Notes: generated by a model not told the origin, from the sequence alone. Positions 1 to 6,522 are shown, numbered from the stretch's first letter. The stretch: DNA of 12,162 nt from CAVTZP01 sp964456815 (GCA_964456815.1 CAYWCO010000030.1:1-12162); one strand, 5' to 3'. Numbers and translations: made by a program.

Positions 1-58
1 GTATGGTTGTACCCTCTGCTGCCGTGATTTCAACGCCGTCAATAGTTAGCTTAACCAT
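1..58 (-). CDS. Partial NuoG/FdhA-type [2Fe-2S] protein, N-terminus only
   Basis: Only the first 19 codons are present, from ATG at 58 to the window edge; they begin MVKLTIDGVEITAAEGTTI. This is the usual start of the plant-type [2Fe-2S] ferredoxin fold found at the N-terminus of NuoG, NADH-linked formate dehydrogenases and some hydrogenase or GltD-like subunits. The cysteine ligands would lie outside the window. It matches the N-terminus of the FdhA-like protein encoded at 6658-9390 (shared VKLTIDG), including 18 identical bases. It lies 48 bp downstream of the ferredoxin gene on the same strand, so it is probably a later gene of the benzoyl-CoA reductase operon and a candidate electron-delivery protein. 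No Shine-Dalgarno sequence is visible before the ATG, and a hairpin (73-87) sits just upstream. Which larger enzyme it belongs to cannot be told from this fragment. Confidence 0.6.
   Translation of the reverse strand, partial: MVKLTIDGVEITAAEGTTI
35..52. repeat. 18-bp direct repeat, copy 1 (shared 5' coding segment of two Fe-S genes)
   Basis: Eighteen bases here are identical to 9361-9378. Both encode the KLTIDG segment at the start of a [2Fe-2S] protein, in the same frame. It is coding homology rather than a mobile repeat. Confidence 0.6.
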
Positions 59-72
59 AGTATTAGAAAGAG

Positions 73-87
73 AACGCCATCGGCGTT
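73..87 (-). promoter_or_regulatory. Intergenic hairpin between ferredoxin gene and next gene
   Basis: A perfect inverted repeat, AACGCC / GGCGTT with a 3-base loop, lies in the 48-bp gap between the ferredoxin stop (107) and the ATG at 58. On the minus strand it is followed by CTCTTTCT, which is pyrimidine-rich but not a clean T-run, so it is at best a leaky terminator. It could equally be an mRNA-stabilising or processing hairpin that sets the ratio of ferredoxin to the following protein. The function is inferred from position only. Confidence 0.4.
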
Positions 88-106
88 ACCCCAAAGGGCT
101 CCAGAA

Positions 107-421
107 TTATTTCTGCCCGTAGAGTAGTTCCCAGCCGTCAGCGTGGGAAATAGCCCCCGGCTCGCAGGCAGCGACGCAGGGTGTGGGGTTCTCCCCGTAA
201 CCAGGTTTGCAGGGAGCGCAGCTATACCTGAGCTTTTTGCGCTCCTCGGCTTTAACCTTGGCTACCGACTCTTCACGGAAGGGGTCATATTCGTCCTCGC
301 CGACCTCAAGTGCCTTCGCCGGGCAGGCCTCTACGCACTTGCCGCAGCCGTTACACTTATCGCTGTCAATTTCCAGGAACCAGTTGCCTGACCCGTCTTT
401 GAAACCGTAATTAGCTAGCAA
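107..421 (-). CDS. bzdM: BzdM-like 2[4Fe-4S] ferredoxin of benzoyl-CoA reductase
   Basis: A 104-residue ferredoxin, the likely direct electron donor to the benzoyl-CoA reductase encoded just upstream. Cluster 1 is CxxCxxCxxxCP (C23, C26, C29, C33). Cluster 2 is C68-x2-C71-x10-C82-x3-C86. The long insertion between the second and third cysteines of cluster 2 is the hallmark of Chromatium-type ferredoxins, the type known to serve class I benzoyl-CoA reductases. The linker between clusters (residues 34-67) is unusually long and charged. The start is TTG at 421, preceded by GAGG (427-430) at 5-nt spacing; no ATG fits. It begins 12 bp after the bzdQ stop, so it is co-transcribed. The position after N-O-P-Q equals bzdM in Azoarcus. 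The assignment as reductase ferredoxin is context plus motif; the ferredoxin fold itself is certain. Confidence 0.87.
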   Translation of the reverse strand: MLANYGFKDGSGNWFLEIDSDKCNGCGKCVEACPAKALEVGEDEYDPFREESVAKVKAEERKKLRYSCAPCKPGYGENPTPCVAACEPGAISHADGWELLYGQK

Positions 422-433
422 TTCTGCCTCGCT

Positions 434-1366
434 TTATGCCTTCCTTGCGCTTTGCGCCTTGCCTCTTTCCAGCATAGCAAAGGCAAAGAGAGCAGCTCCA
501 ATTCCACCAGCAATCTGAGTGTCAAAGGGAAGGCCCTTGTCTCGCATATTTGGGTCGTACCAGACCTTGTCTGCGGCTTTGACTCCTAATTCCTTCTCCA
601 GCCGCTTTACGACTCCCTCATTCTTGGCTATACCGCCGGTGATGGCAAACTTCTCCTCCATACCCAGGCGGTTTAATAGCTCCGTTATGCGGTGAGCCAT
701 AGCGGCGCAATAAGCCGCCATAATATCGTTCTCGGGCACCCCTTCCTGCAATAAGCCAACGACCTCGGTCTTGGCAAATACCACGCAGGTGCTGCTTATC
801 ATCGGCGGCTCCTTCTCAATCTGGAAGGAGCGGGAGCCAATCTCCCAGACCGGAACCCTGATGAGGTCAGCAAATACCTCCATCCCGCGACCGGTACCGG
901 CAGCACACTTATCATTCATCATGAACTTCGTCACCTTGCCCCGCTCATCGCAGCGGATAGCCTTACAGTCCTGCCCGCCCATATCCAGCACTGTCCTTAT
1001 CTCCGGGCCGTAGAGGAAATTAGCTCCCCTGGCGTGGCAGGCAATTTCGGTTATTGCCTGCTGAGCCATAGGAACATTTACCCTACCATAGCCAGTCCCG
1101 ATGCAATAATCAACGTTATCAACCTTCAAATTGCTATCTTTAAGCGCCATATTCACGCACTTCCAGGCGCTATCTGGGCTATCTGAACCGGTACGGGTAT
1201 TGCTATAGGCATAGAGTTGACCATCAACCATAATCACTGCCTGCGAGCTAACCGAACCGACATCAACCCCGACAGTAACAAGCTTACCCTTCTGCCAGTC
1301 TATGTCAGGGTTAACCCACGAGGCCTCCGGCCACCTCCAGTATTCTACCTTCTTGGCCTCAACCAT
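434..1366 (-). CDS. bzdQ: Benzoyl-CoA reductase ATPase subunit, BzdQ/BcrD type
   Basis: A 310-residue ASKHA-fold ATPase of the BadF/BadG/BcrA/BcrD family. With its sister subunit it forms the ATP-hydrolysing [4Fe-4S] electron activase of class I benzoyl-CoA reductase. Visible motifs are phosphate-1 loop DVGSVSS (35-41), phosphate-2 loop DMGGQD (128-133), KCAAGTG with C154, C194 in TCVVFAKTEV, and adenosine motif GGIAKN (244-249). C154 and C194 are the expected ligands of the [4Fe-4S] cluster shared at the subunit interface. The canonical GGQD form resembles HgdC and BcrD rather than BcrA. Start ATG at 1366 has a strong AGGAGGG seven bases upstream. The gene lies 23 bp after the sister gene's stop and 12 bp before the ferredoxin. 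A 2-hydroxyacyl-CoA dehydratase activator is the alternative, but two different ATPase genes next to BcrB/BcrC-like genes make benzoyl-CoA reductase much more likely. Confidence 0.88.
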   Translation of the reverse strand: MVEAKKVEYWRWPEASWVNPDIDWQKGKLVTVGVDVGSVSSQAVIMVDGQLYAYSNTRTGSDSPDSAWKCVNMALKDSNLKVDNVDYCIGTGYGRVNVPMAQQAITEIACHARGANFLYGPEIRTVLDMGGQDCKAIRCDERGKVTKFMMNDKCAAGTGRGMEVFADLIRVPVWEIGSRSFQIEKEPPMISSTCVVFAKTEVVGLLQEGVPENDIMAAYCAAMAHRITELLNRLGMEEKFAITGGIAKNEGVVKRLEKELGVKAADKVWYDPNMRDKGLPFDTQIAGGIGAALFAFAMLERGKAQSARKA

Positions 1367-1389
1367 TGCTCATCCCTCCTTTTACGTAT

Positions 1390-2220
1390 TTAAGACTTCC
1401 CCTCTTCAATCATCTCTTTTTCCACAACCTTAGCTTCTACCTTCTCCTCAAGCACTCCAGTAGCGGCGGCAGTAGCTGCGCCTAAGGCGCTAACAAATTC
1501 CGGGTCATCCGGCACATTTACATCCATGCCGATATCCCTCTTCAGGGACTCAGTAAACCCGGTATTCTTAGCTACTCCACCAATCATGACCACATCCTTC
1601 TCCAGCCCGACGATGCGGGCTACGGAGCTAACCCTACCAGCTATGGCATCGTGGACAGCACGGGCAATATCGTGCTTTGGCGTCTTCTGATGAATCAGCG
1701 AGACCACCTCAGACTCACCAAAGACGGCACATTGGGCATTCATCGGGATGGAACGTGTGGACTGGAGTGATAGCTTCGCCATTTCCTCCACCGACACCTC
1801 CAGCGCCCTGGACATGGTATCAACAAAGGTACCGGTACCGGCAGCACACCTCTCGTTAATGGCAAAGTCTAGGACCCTCCCCTCGGGGCCGATTTTTATC
1901 GCCCGACCTTCCTCAGCTCCAACGTCAATGATGGTTCTGGCTGAGGGGATAAGCTTAATCACCCCCCTGGCATCAGCGGCAGCATCAGGGATAACGCCAT
2001 CAGCGAAGGCAACCCTTGAGCCGGAACTACCGGTAGCCACCACGCGGCTAATATCCCCTCGCTTGAGTCCAGCCTTCTTGAGTGCTTCCTCATACAACTT
2101 CTCCGCCGCCTCAGCCTTATTAATCCCAGTCGGTCCCTCCACCTTGGCCAGTATCGTGCCATCCTTGGTGATAACAATATGTACGTTCTTACCACCGACA
2201 TCTATTCCTGCAAATATCAT
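1390..2220 (-). CDS. bzdP: Benzoyl-CoA reductase ATPase subunit, BzdP/BcrA type
   Basis: A 276-residue ASKHA ATPase, the second half of the electron-activating heterodimer. Motifs are phosphate-1 loop GIDVGGKNV (5-13), phosphate-2 segment DVGAEE (99-104), RCAAGTG with C125, QCAVFGESEV with C164, and GGVAKN (214-219). C125 and C164 are the probable [4Fe-4S] ligands. The phosphate-2 segment departs from the GGQD of its partner, which fits the functional asymmetry of the two ATPase subunits in class I reductases; assignment to P rather than Q rests on this and on gene order. The last 20 or so residues form a Glu/Lys-rich tail (from about 256) beyond the conserved fold. Start ATG at 2220 follows AAAGGGGG. 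The gap to the preceding gene's stop is 24 bp, so it is in the same operon. Confidence 0.87.
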   Translation of the reverse strand: MIFAGIDVGGKNVHIVITKDGTILAKVEGPTGINKAEAAEKLYEEALKKAGLKRGDISRVVATGSSGSRVAFADGVIPDAAADARGVIKLIPSARTIIDVGAEEGRAIKIGPEGRVLDFAINERCAAGTGTFVDTMSRALEVSVEEMAKLSLQSTRSIPMNAQCAVFGESEVVSLIHQKTPKHDIARAVHDAIAGRVSSVARIVGLEKDVVMIGGVAKNTGFTESLKRDIGMDVNVPDDPEFVSALGAATAAATGVLEEKVEAKVVEKEMIEEGKS

Positions 2221-2244
2221 TCTGTCCCCCTTTCTCTGGTCTTT

Positions 2245-3564
2245 TTAGTCAGCTACCTTCTTCAGCCCTAGAGTCTCAGTAACGAAGAGGTCAATAAATC
2301 GCGTCGTCCGCCCTTCGTCAAACTCCCTCTCGTCAGCCATATTACCTTCAAAGGTCATTACCGGTAGCCCCAGGTTTTGCACGGCTATCTTCATCTCCAT
2401 CTGGTGCTGGGCTGTCCCTTCACAACCACGGTTAAGGTGTATTATAGAGGCATCACACTTCCACTGCTTGGCAATCTTGGTTATAATGTCGTTCTTGTAT
2501 TTGGCTCCATAAAACGGCACCCACATTAGCTTGCCTTTAAGCTCACCCTCAGCTAAAAGTCTCAGGGCATGGTCTCGGTCCTTGATGGTTATGCCCTGCT
2601 CCTCAAGGGTGGGATAAGGTACGAGCTTCCCTGCCTTATCTATTGTCCACCAGCCAATAAGGGAGAAGGTGTAAAGGCTGGCTATGGAGACAATGCCGTA
2701 TTTCTCCAGGTAGCGGAATATGCGGAGAAAGCCCCAGGGTGGCTGGCTATCACCCAGCACCCGGCACTGCTCATCAGCCACAGCCGCGATTTTATTCGCC
2801 ACCCGGTCTTTCACCTCGGGATATAGCTCATCCTTATAGAAGTGGGCGATGTCTTTATGTGACTTTTCCAGGGTTCCAAGGACATATAAAGAGAACATCG
2901 TCTTCTCATCCAGCGGCGCTGGGATAGCCTGGTTAAGCTCGCATGCCTTTGCCCAGTAACAGGCGGAATCATAGGTATTTTTGACATTCTGAATCAGCTT
3001 CTCGTCATCAATCTTCCTCTTGGTAACCTTCTCCAGAAAGTCAATCCCGTCGTATAGCTGCTCCACCACGTAGTTTATCTGCCGCTCGCCTATTTTGTCG
3101 TAGGCGCCAGCTCCGACGTCAAAGCAGAAGAAGGGAATATTGCCGCCCTCAATTTCGGCGGCTACCTGAAGCCACTTGGCATGAGAGCAGCAGATATGGT
3201 TCTGAAAGATGAAGTCTGCCTTGGGCCACTCGCCACCGTAGGCGAACTCGTTAAGGACTATGGAGCCCCAGTAGTTACGCAGGTAGGCGCACAGGTCTCG
3301 AGCGCAGCCCCACTTGCCTTCGGCTGCCTCCTGATACCTGACCTGCAGCTCAGGGTTAGCCCCAATGCTGGCTCCATAGGGCTCCTCAGTGAGCCCATGC
3401 ACCTCACCCTCAAGCGCCTGGGGAATAGCATCAAAGCTCCATGCTCCTCCCTCCCAGCGCAGAGCACCACGGTCATGCGCCTCCTTATAATCCTTATAAT
3501 ACTTTGCTCTCAGCTCTTTAGCCCTGTTCCAACAATCTAAACCCTTTGTTTTATACTTTGCCAT
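2245..3564 (-). CDS. bzdO: Benzoyl-CoA reductase subunit BzdO/BcrB
   Basis: A 439-residue protein of the 2-hydroxyglutaryl-CoA dehydratase D-component / BcrB-BcrC family, full length for BcrB/BzdO. With BzdN it forms the substrate-reducing half, which carries [4Fe-4S] clusters and binds benzoyl-CoA. Cysteines that could ligate clusters occur at C87 and C92 (GCARDLC), C125-C126 (ICCSH), C147, and in LNRGCEG near residue 380. The C-terminal half ends with the family-typical GNMADEREFDEGRTTRFIDL region, close to the C-terminus. There are no signal peptide or membrane segments, so it is cytoplasmic. Start ATG at 3564 is preceded by AGGGGG at five-base spacing, and the gap after bzdN is 18 bp. The family also includes 3-methylbenzoyl-CoA reductase and 2-hydroxyacyl-CoA dehydratases; substrate cannot be read from sequence alone. 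Confidence 0.87.
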   Translation of the reverse strand: MAKYKTKGLDCWNRAKELRAKYYKDYKEAHDRGALRWEGGAWSFDAIPQALEGEVHGLTEEPYGASIGANPELQVRYQEAAEGKWGCARDLCAYLRNYWGSIVLNEFAYGGEWPKADFIFQNHICCSHAKWLQVAAEIEGGNIPFFCFDVGAGAYDKIGERQINYVVEQLYDGIDFLEKVTKRKIDDEKLIQNVKNTYDSACYWAKACELNQAIPAPLDEKTMFSLYVLGTLEKSHKDIAHFYKDELYPEVKDRVANKIAAVADEQCRVLGDSQPPWGFLRIFRYLEKYGIVSIASLYTFSLIGWWTIDKAGKLVPYPTLEEQGITIKDRDHALRLLAEGELKGKLMWVPFYGAKYKNDIITKIAKQWKCDASIIHLNRGCEGTAQHQMEMKIAVQNLGLPVMTFEGNMADEREFDEGRTTRFIDLFVTETLGLKKVAD

Positions 3565-3582
3565 CTTTTCCCCCTAATCTTT

Positions 3583-4737
3583 TTAGACGAATAGTTCCTC
3601 AGCTTGTATCTGCTCCAGGAATGCTTCTACCCGGATACGGAACTGACCTACGGGAACAGTAACCTCAAATTCAAGGAAGTAGCAAGGGATACCGTTGCTC
3701 TCCAGATATCGCCTCAAGCTTGGGATATCAAGCTCATGAGGGTCGCAGAACTTTTGCTGAACCAGAATTACCCCCTGAACACCGTAGTCTTGAGCCAGCT
3801 TCAGAATGTGCGTAAAGCGCTTCCTTGAGATATCCTCCATTCCCCAGTCCTTATTGGGACAGGGCACACGGTCGCAGTAGCGGTTGGCAATAGCCTGAAG
3901 CCTATCGTTATCGGGGGTAACCTCATCCCAGAAGTACCTCGAGCCGGTACAATGGTCATCAATAACAAAGGTGCCCCCTACTGTTTCCACCATCTCCATA
4001 AAGGGACGGTCATCATTCTCGCTGCCAACAATCATCAGCCGGACTCCGGTATCGCGGTCAAGCTTCCGCTGAGGGAGAGCGTCAACTAGCTGCTTCAGCA
4101 AGTCGTTGTGCTCTCTCTTGTCCATAAGCTGACTTGCCCAGACCATGGTCATAGCTTCGGAACCGGTGATAGGTGGATTGTCCGCTTTACGGAACTCATA
4201 GACCTGCTTCATAAGGCGCCGATTGGTATTCATAATGTCTATGCCCTCGTCCAGCTCTTTATCGGTAATTTTTGCCCCTGTCCATTCCTCTATCGCCTTC
4301 TTGAACTCTTCCAGCTCCCCCCTCAGGAACTTCCTGGCTCTAGGGCTGCGCACGGCGTTAGGCATAACAAACCAGTAATTCCACGGCGTTGGTACATGGA
4401 CTGTCCAGGCACCAAAAGCCTGGCGTGGATGAAGGCAAGAGTTGGTAGCCATTATCCCATCCAGGTAATCGTACTTGCCCTGCAACCCCTGGTTCAGGCA
4501 GTCGCGGGAGAAGGGACACCACATGTCAAACATGTGTGGCGTAGCCAGGGTAGGAGCCTCATGACCACCCAGTATGCGGACAGGAAGGACATTCGCCGCA
4601 TACAGGACCTCCTCCGGTGCGTAGGTACAGAAATAACCCAGCACCTTGCCTCCCCTTTTCTGCTTCCAGTCCTTGGCATATTCATGCCGCAATTCCCAGA
4701 CATCGCTAAACTGCTTCAGGATTTCAGATGCTTCCAC
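3583..4737 (-). CDS. bzdN: Benzoyl-CoA reductase subunit BzdN/BcrC
   Basis: A 384-residue protein of the same D-component superfamily as BzdO, with the length typical of BcrC/BzdN. It partners BzdO to bind and reduce benzoyl-CoA to a cyclohexadiene-carboxyl-CoA. Conserved cysteines are C37 (YFCTY), C74 and C80 (WCPFSRDC), C101 (NSCLHPRQ), C263, C288/C293, C331 (QKFCDPHE) and C352. The C-terminal QKFCDPHELDIPSL, GIPCYFLEFE and GQFRIRVEAF segments are strongly BcrC-like. The start codon is GTG at 4737, supported by AAAGGAGG (core complement at 4743-4748) with five-base spacing. It follows the PaaX-like regulator by 30 bp on the same strand and is the first structural gene of the operon. The alternative, a 2-hydroxyacyl-CoA dehydratase subunit, is disfavoured by the full N-O-P-Q-M context. 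Confidence 0.88.
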   Translation of the reverse strand: MEASEILKQFSDVWELRHEYAKDWKQKRGGKVLGYFCTYAPEEVLYAANVLPVRILGGHEAPTLATPHMFDMWCPFSRDCLNQGLQGKYDYLDGIMATNSCLHPRQAFGAWTVHVPTPWNYWFVMPNAVRSPRARKFLRGELEEFKKAIEEWTGAKITDKELDEGIDIMNTNRRLMKQVYEFRKADNPPITGSEAMTMVWASQLMDKREHNDLLKQLVDALPQRKLDRDTGVRLMIVGSENDDRPFMEMVETVGGTFVIDDHCTGSRYFWDEVTPDNDRLQAIANRYCDRVPCPNKDWGMEDISRKRFTHILKLAQDYGVQGVILVQQKFCDPHELDIPSLRRYLESNGIPCYFLEFEVTVPVGQFRIRVEAFLEQIQAEELFV

Positions 4738-4767
4738 TCTCTCCTCCTTTAATTTTGTTCTGGGTTC

Positions 4768-5622
4768 CTAATACTCATTGAATACCGAATCAAAATATCT
4801 GTTAGCTTTATCAGCAAGCAGCCCATGATACTCGCGGAATAAGGCCGCCGCCTTGGGTCGTAGCCAGTCCTCAGGCAAAAGCTCCGCCGGCAGGTCAGGA
4901 TCAAAGAAGGGCAGCTTGCGGTATTCATGGATTAGACCAAACCTCTCAACGAAGCACTCGCTGGGCTCAATAGTCTCACCAGCGCGACTCCGCCTCAGGT
5001 GACTTTCAAGCTTGGGCTGATATTTTTGGGTAAAACTGGCATACTTCTGGTGTATCCGGCTTAAGTCCCAACCAAGGGATACCATCTTTTTAGGGTCGGT
5101 AAGACCCTGATTCCTAGCCTGAAAGATTTGCAGATACTCCCTGATCTTGAGCCTTTCCCCTAACTCTTCCGCTTCTTTGGCCAGCTCATAGGGTGATATC
5201 CAGGTGGCTTCAGTCAGGGCGCCATAACCCATCCAGCTCAGCTCAAGGCGCAGCCTGTCCCTCGCCTGGCGTTTTTGCTCAGGAATGGAGTAGGTGACGA
5301 TGTTCCAACTTCCGTCCCAGTGACTGTTTTTTCGTTCAAAGATGCGCTTGGCGCCTTTGGTCAGCAACTGGTGGCCATCCTCAGTCAGCGAGTAGTAGCT
5401 CTTCCGCCCTACCCGCCTTACCTTCAGCAGCCCGGCACGGCACATCCTTGATACCGCCGAGCGCACTGCCTGCTGGGACAGACCGAGACTACCGAGTAGC
5501 TTTATCAGGCTACCGATTCCAATCTCCCCACCACGCTTGAGAAGATAATCACCATAAAGGGTGAGAGTAGCGTCCTGGGGACGAAATGTAACTGTTAACA
5601 AGCGCTGATTCTGATATGTCAT
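4768..5622 (-). CDS. PaaX-family transcriptional regulator heading the reductase operon
   Basis: A 284-residue PaaX-like regulator. The N-terminal winged helix-turn-helix spans about residues 24-90, with probable recognition helix around GLSQQAVRSAVSRM (47-60) and wing VRRVGRKSYYSLT. The central PaaX-type domain shows the signature WDGSWNIVTYSIPE (102-115), RDRLRLELSWMGYG and WISPYE (141-146). E. coli PaaX is a repressor released by phenylacetyl-CoA; here an aryl-CoA such as benzoyl-CoA is a plausible ligand (inference). It lies 30 bp upstream of bzdN, on the same strand and behind the same promoter, so it should be co-transcribed with and control the reductase genes. Start ATG at 5622 has no Shine-Dalgarno (AAATAAA precedes it), and the predicted leader is only about 28 nt, which suggests modest translation of the regulator compared with the well-equipped bzdN. 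Confidence 0.85.
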   Translation of the reverse strand: MTYQNQRLLTVTFRPQDATLTLYGDYLLKRGGEIGIGSLIKLLGSLGLSQQAVRSAVSRMCRAGLLKVRRVGRKSYYSLTEDGHQLLTKGAKRIFERKNSHWDGSWNIVTYSIPEQKRQARDRLRLELSWMGYGALTEATWISPYELAKEAEELGERLKIREYLQIFQARNQGLTDPKKMVSLGWDLSRIHQKYASFTQKYQPKLESHLRRSRAGETIEPSECFVERFGLIHEYRKLPFFDPDLPAELLPEDWLRPKAAALFREYHGLLADKANRYFDSVFNEY

Positions 5623-5630
5623 TTTATTTA

Positions 5631-5653
5631 TATAGCGTATTTTTTACGCCATA
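5631..5653. promoter_or_regulatory. Inverted repeat, probable operator for the PaaX-like regulator
   Basis: A perfect GCGTA-N5-TACGC inverted repeat with an all-T spacer. It extends to 9-bp arms (TATAGCGTA / TACGCCATA) with one mismatch. It begins 5 bp downstream of the -10 box of the minus-strand promoter and covers the expected transcription start, a classic repressor position. The regulator gene starts 9 bp further on. Binding by the PaaX-like protein is inferred from position and symmetry. Confidence 0.55.
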
Positions 5654-5657
5654 CAAA

Positions 5658-5686
5658 ATTTTACCACATTGAGATAACGCTGTCAA
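5658..5686 (-). promoter_or_regulatory. Strong sigma70-type promoter of paaX-like/bzd operon
   Basis: On the minus strand, a consensus -35 TTGACA (5681-5686) is separated by exactly 17 bp from a -10 TAAAAT (5658-5663). The predicted start of transcription is near 5650, giving a leader of about 28 nt before the ATG at 5622. A promoter this close to consensus implies the operon is controlled by repression rather than activation, in keeping with a PaaX-type repressor. Confidence 0.75.
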
Positions 5687-5719
5687 TACTTTTTAGGGGA
5701 ATTCAGGTGAGTTTATATG

Positions 5720-5748
5720 TTGCACATTTAACACCCTGATGGTATTAT
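5720..5748 (+). promoter_or_regulatory. Promoter of the divergent glycosyltransferase gene
   Basis: On the plus strand, TTGCAC (5720-5725) is separated by 17 bp from TATTAT (5743-5748), a good sigma70-type match. Transcription would start near 5755, about 36 nt before the ATG at 5791. Its -35 box is 33 bp from the -35 box of the oppositely directed operon promoter, so the two polymerases bind back to back. Confidence 0.55.
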
Positions 5749-5790
5749 ATTGGGAATATAAATAAACTTCTACATATATAAGGTATTGAA

Positions 5791-6522
5791 ATGAAGCTAT
5801 TTGTTGTCTTTCCCGCTAGAAATGAGAGCAAAACTATAGCCCAGTGCATTGAAACCGCCAAAAGAAGTAAATATGAGCCAGAGGTATTAGTAGTTGACGG
5901 CTTCTCATCAGATACAACCAAGAAAGAGGCTAAGAGTGCCGGTGCCATAGTCATAAGCCAGAGCGAGGGGGTCTACCCCGGTAAAGGTAGAGCCCTGAAA
6001 GACGGTATAAAGGAGGCCATTAGTAGAGGGGCGGATTACATCGTGTTTCTGGATGCCGATATTGTCAATCTGACGCCGGCATGGGTCAACCAACTAGCCG
6101 AGCCCGTGATTGAAAAGTCCTGCGATATGTCCCGGGGTTATTACCGAAGAGCTGAATATGACGGTGCCGTTACCAAGCTGGTAGCCAAGCCGCTGTCCTG
6201 GGTTTTCTTCCCTGAGATTGCTCATTTTGAACAGCCACTTTCTGGCGAAATATGTGCCACGACTAAACTGCTTAAGAGCCTACTTAAGAGTAGAGACTGG
6301 CCCGATGGCTGGGGTATAGATATCTGGTTGTTAGTAGAGGCTGCCATGAAGGACTACCAGATTGTCGAGGTATATTTAGGAACAAAAATACATACCTCAA
6401 GGCAGGAATACCTGGCTGATGTAGTCAGGCTGGCTAAGATGGCAGAACAGGTATCACTGACAACCTTAAAAGAAGCCATAAAATACAAACGAGTGGATAA
6501 TGTAAAAAGGGTCCAACTGTAG
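5791..6522 (+). CDS. GT-A glycosyltransferase, glucosyl-3-phosphoglycerate synthase-like
   Basis: A 243-residue GT-A fold glycosyltransferase. The nucleotide-sugar domain begins at residue 1 (VVFPARNESKTI), has VVDGFSSD (34-41), PGKGRALKDG (63-72), and the metal-binding DAD (88-90). The acceptor half carries GYYRR (116-120), VTKLVAKPL (127-135), FEQPLSGE (146-153), GWGIDIWLLVE and a C-terminal histidine (H201) that may complete metal binding. These resemble glucosyl- or mannosyl-3-phosphoglycerate synthases (GT81/GT2), which make compatible-solute or polysaccharide precursors. At 243 residues it is shorter than typical GpgS. No membrane segments are seen. Start ATG at 5791 has AAGGT at 5780-5784. 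It is the only plus-strand gene, with no partner phosphatase in the window. A generic GT2 with a lipid acceptor is the alternative. Confidence 0.75.
   Translation: MKLFVVFPARNESKTIAQCIETAKRSKYEPEVLVVDGFSSDTTKKEAKSAGAIVISQSEGVYPGKGRALKDGIKEAISRGADYIVFLDADIVNLTPAWVNQLAEPVIEKSCDMSRGYYRRAEYDGAVTKLVAKPLSWVFFPEIAHFEQPLSGEICATTKLLKSLLKSRDWPDGWGIDIWLLVEAAMKDYQIVEVYLGTKIHTSRQEYLADVVRLAKMAEQVSLTTLKEAIKYKRVDNVKRVQL

Noticed and set aside
1748..2248. Plus-strand open frame of 166 codons
   Set aside because: Antisense shadow of the BzdP-type ATPase gene; low-complexity Ser/Pro/Ala product with no recognisable domain.
434..4737. 2-hydroxyacyl-CoA dehydratase (HgdABC-type) instead of benzoyl-CoA reductase
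   Set aside because: Two distinct ATPase subunits, a Chromatium-type ferredoxin and BcrC-like C-terminal motifs fit class I benzoyl-CoA reductase; dehydratases use a single homodimeric activator.
4108..4752. Plus-strand open frame of 214 codons
   Set aside because: Lies wholly opposite bzdN, which has strong family motifs and a good ribosome binding site; the antisense product shows no family features.
5745..5954. Minus-strand open frame of 69 codons with hydrophobic stretches
   Set aside because: Overlaps the start of the glycosyltransferase gene in antisense; hydrophobicity is a by-product of the opposite strand.
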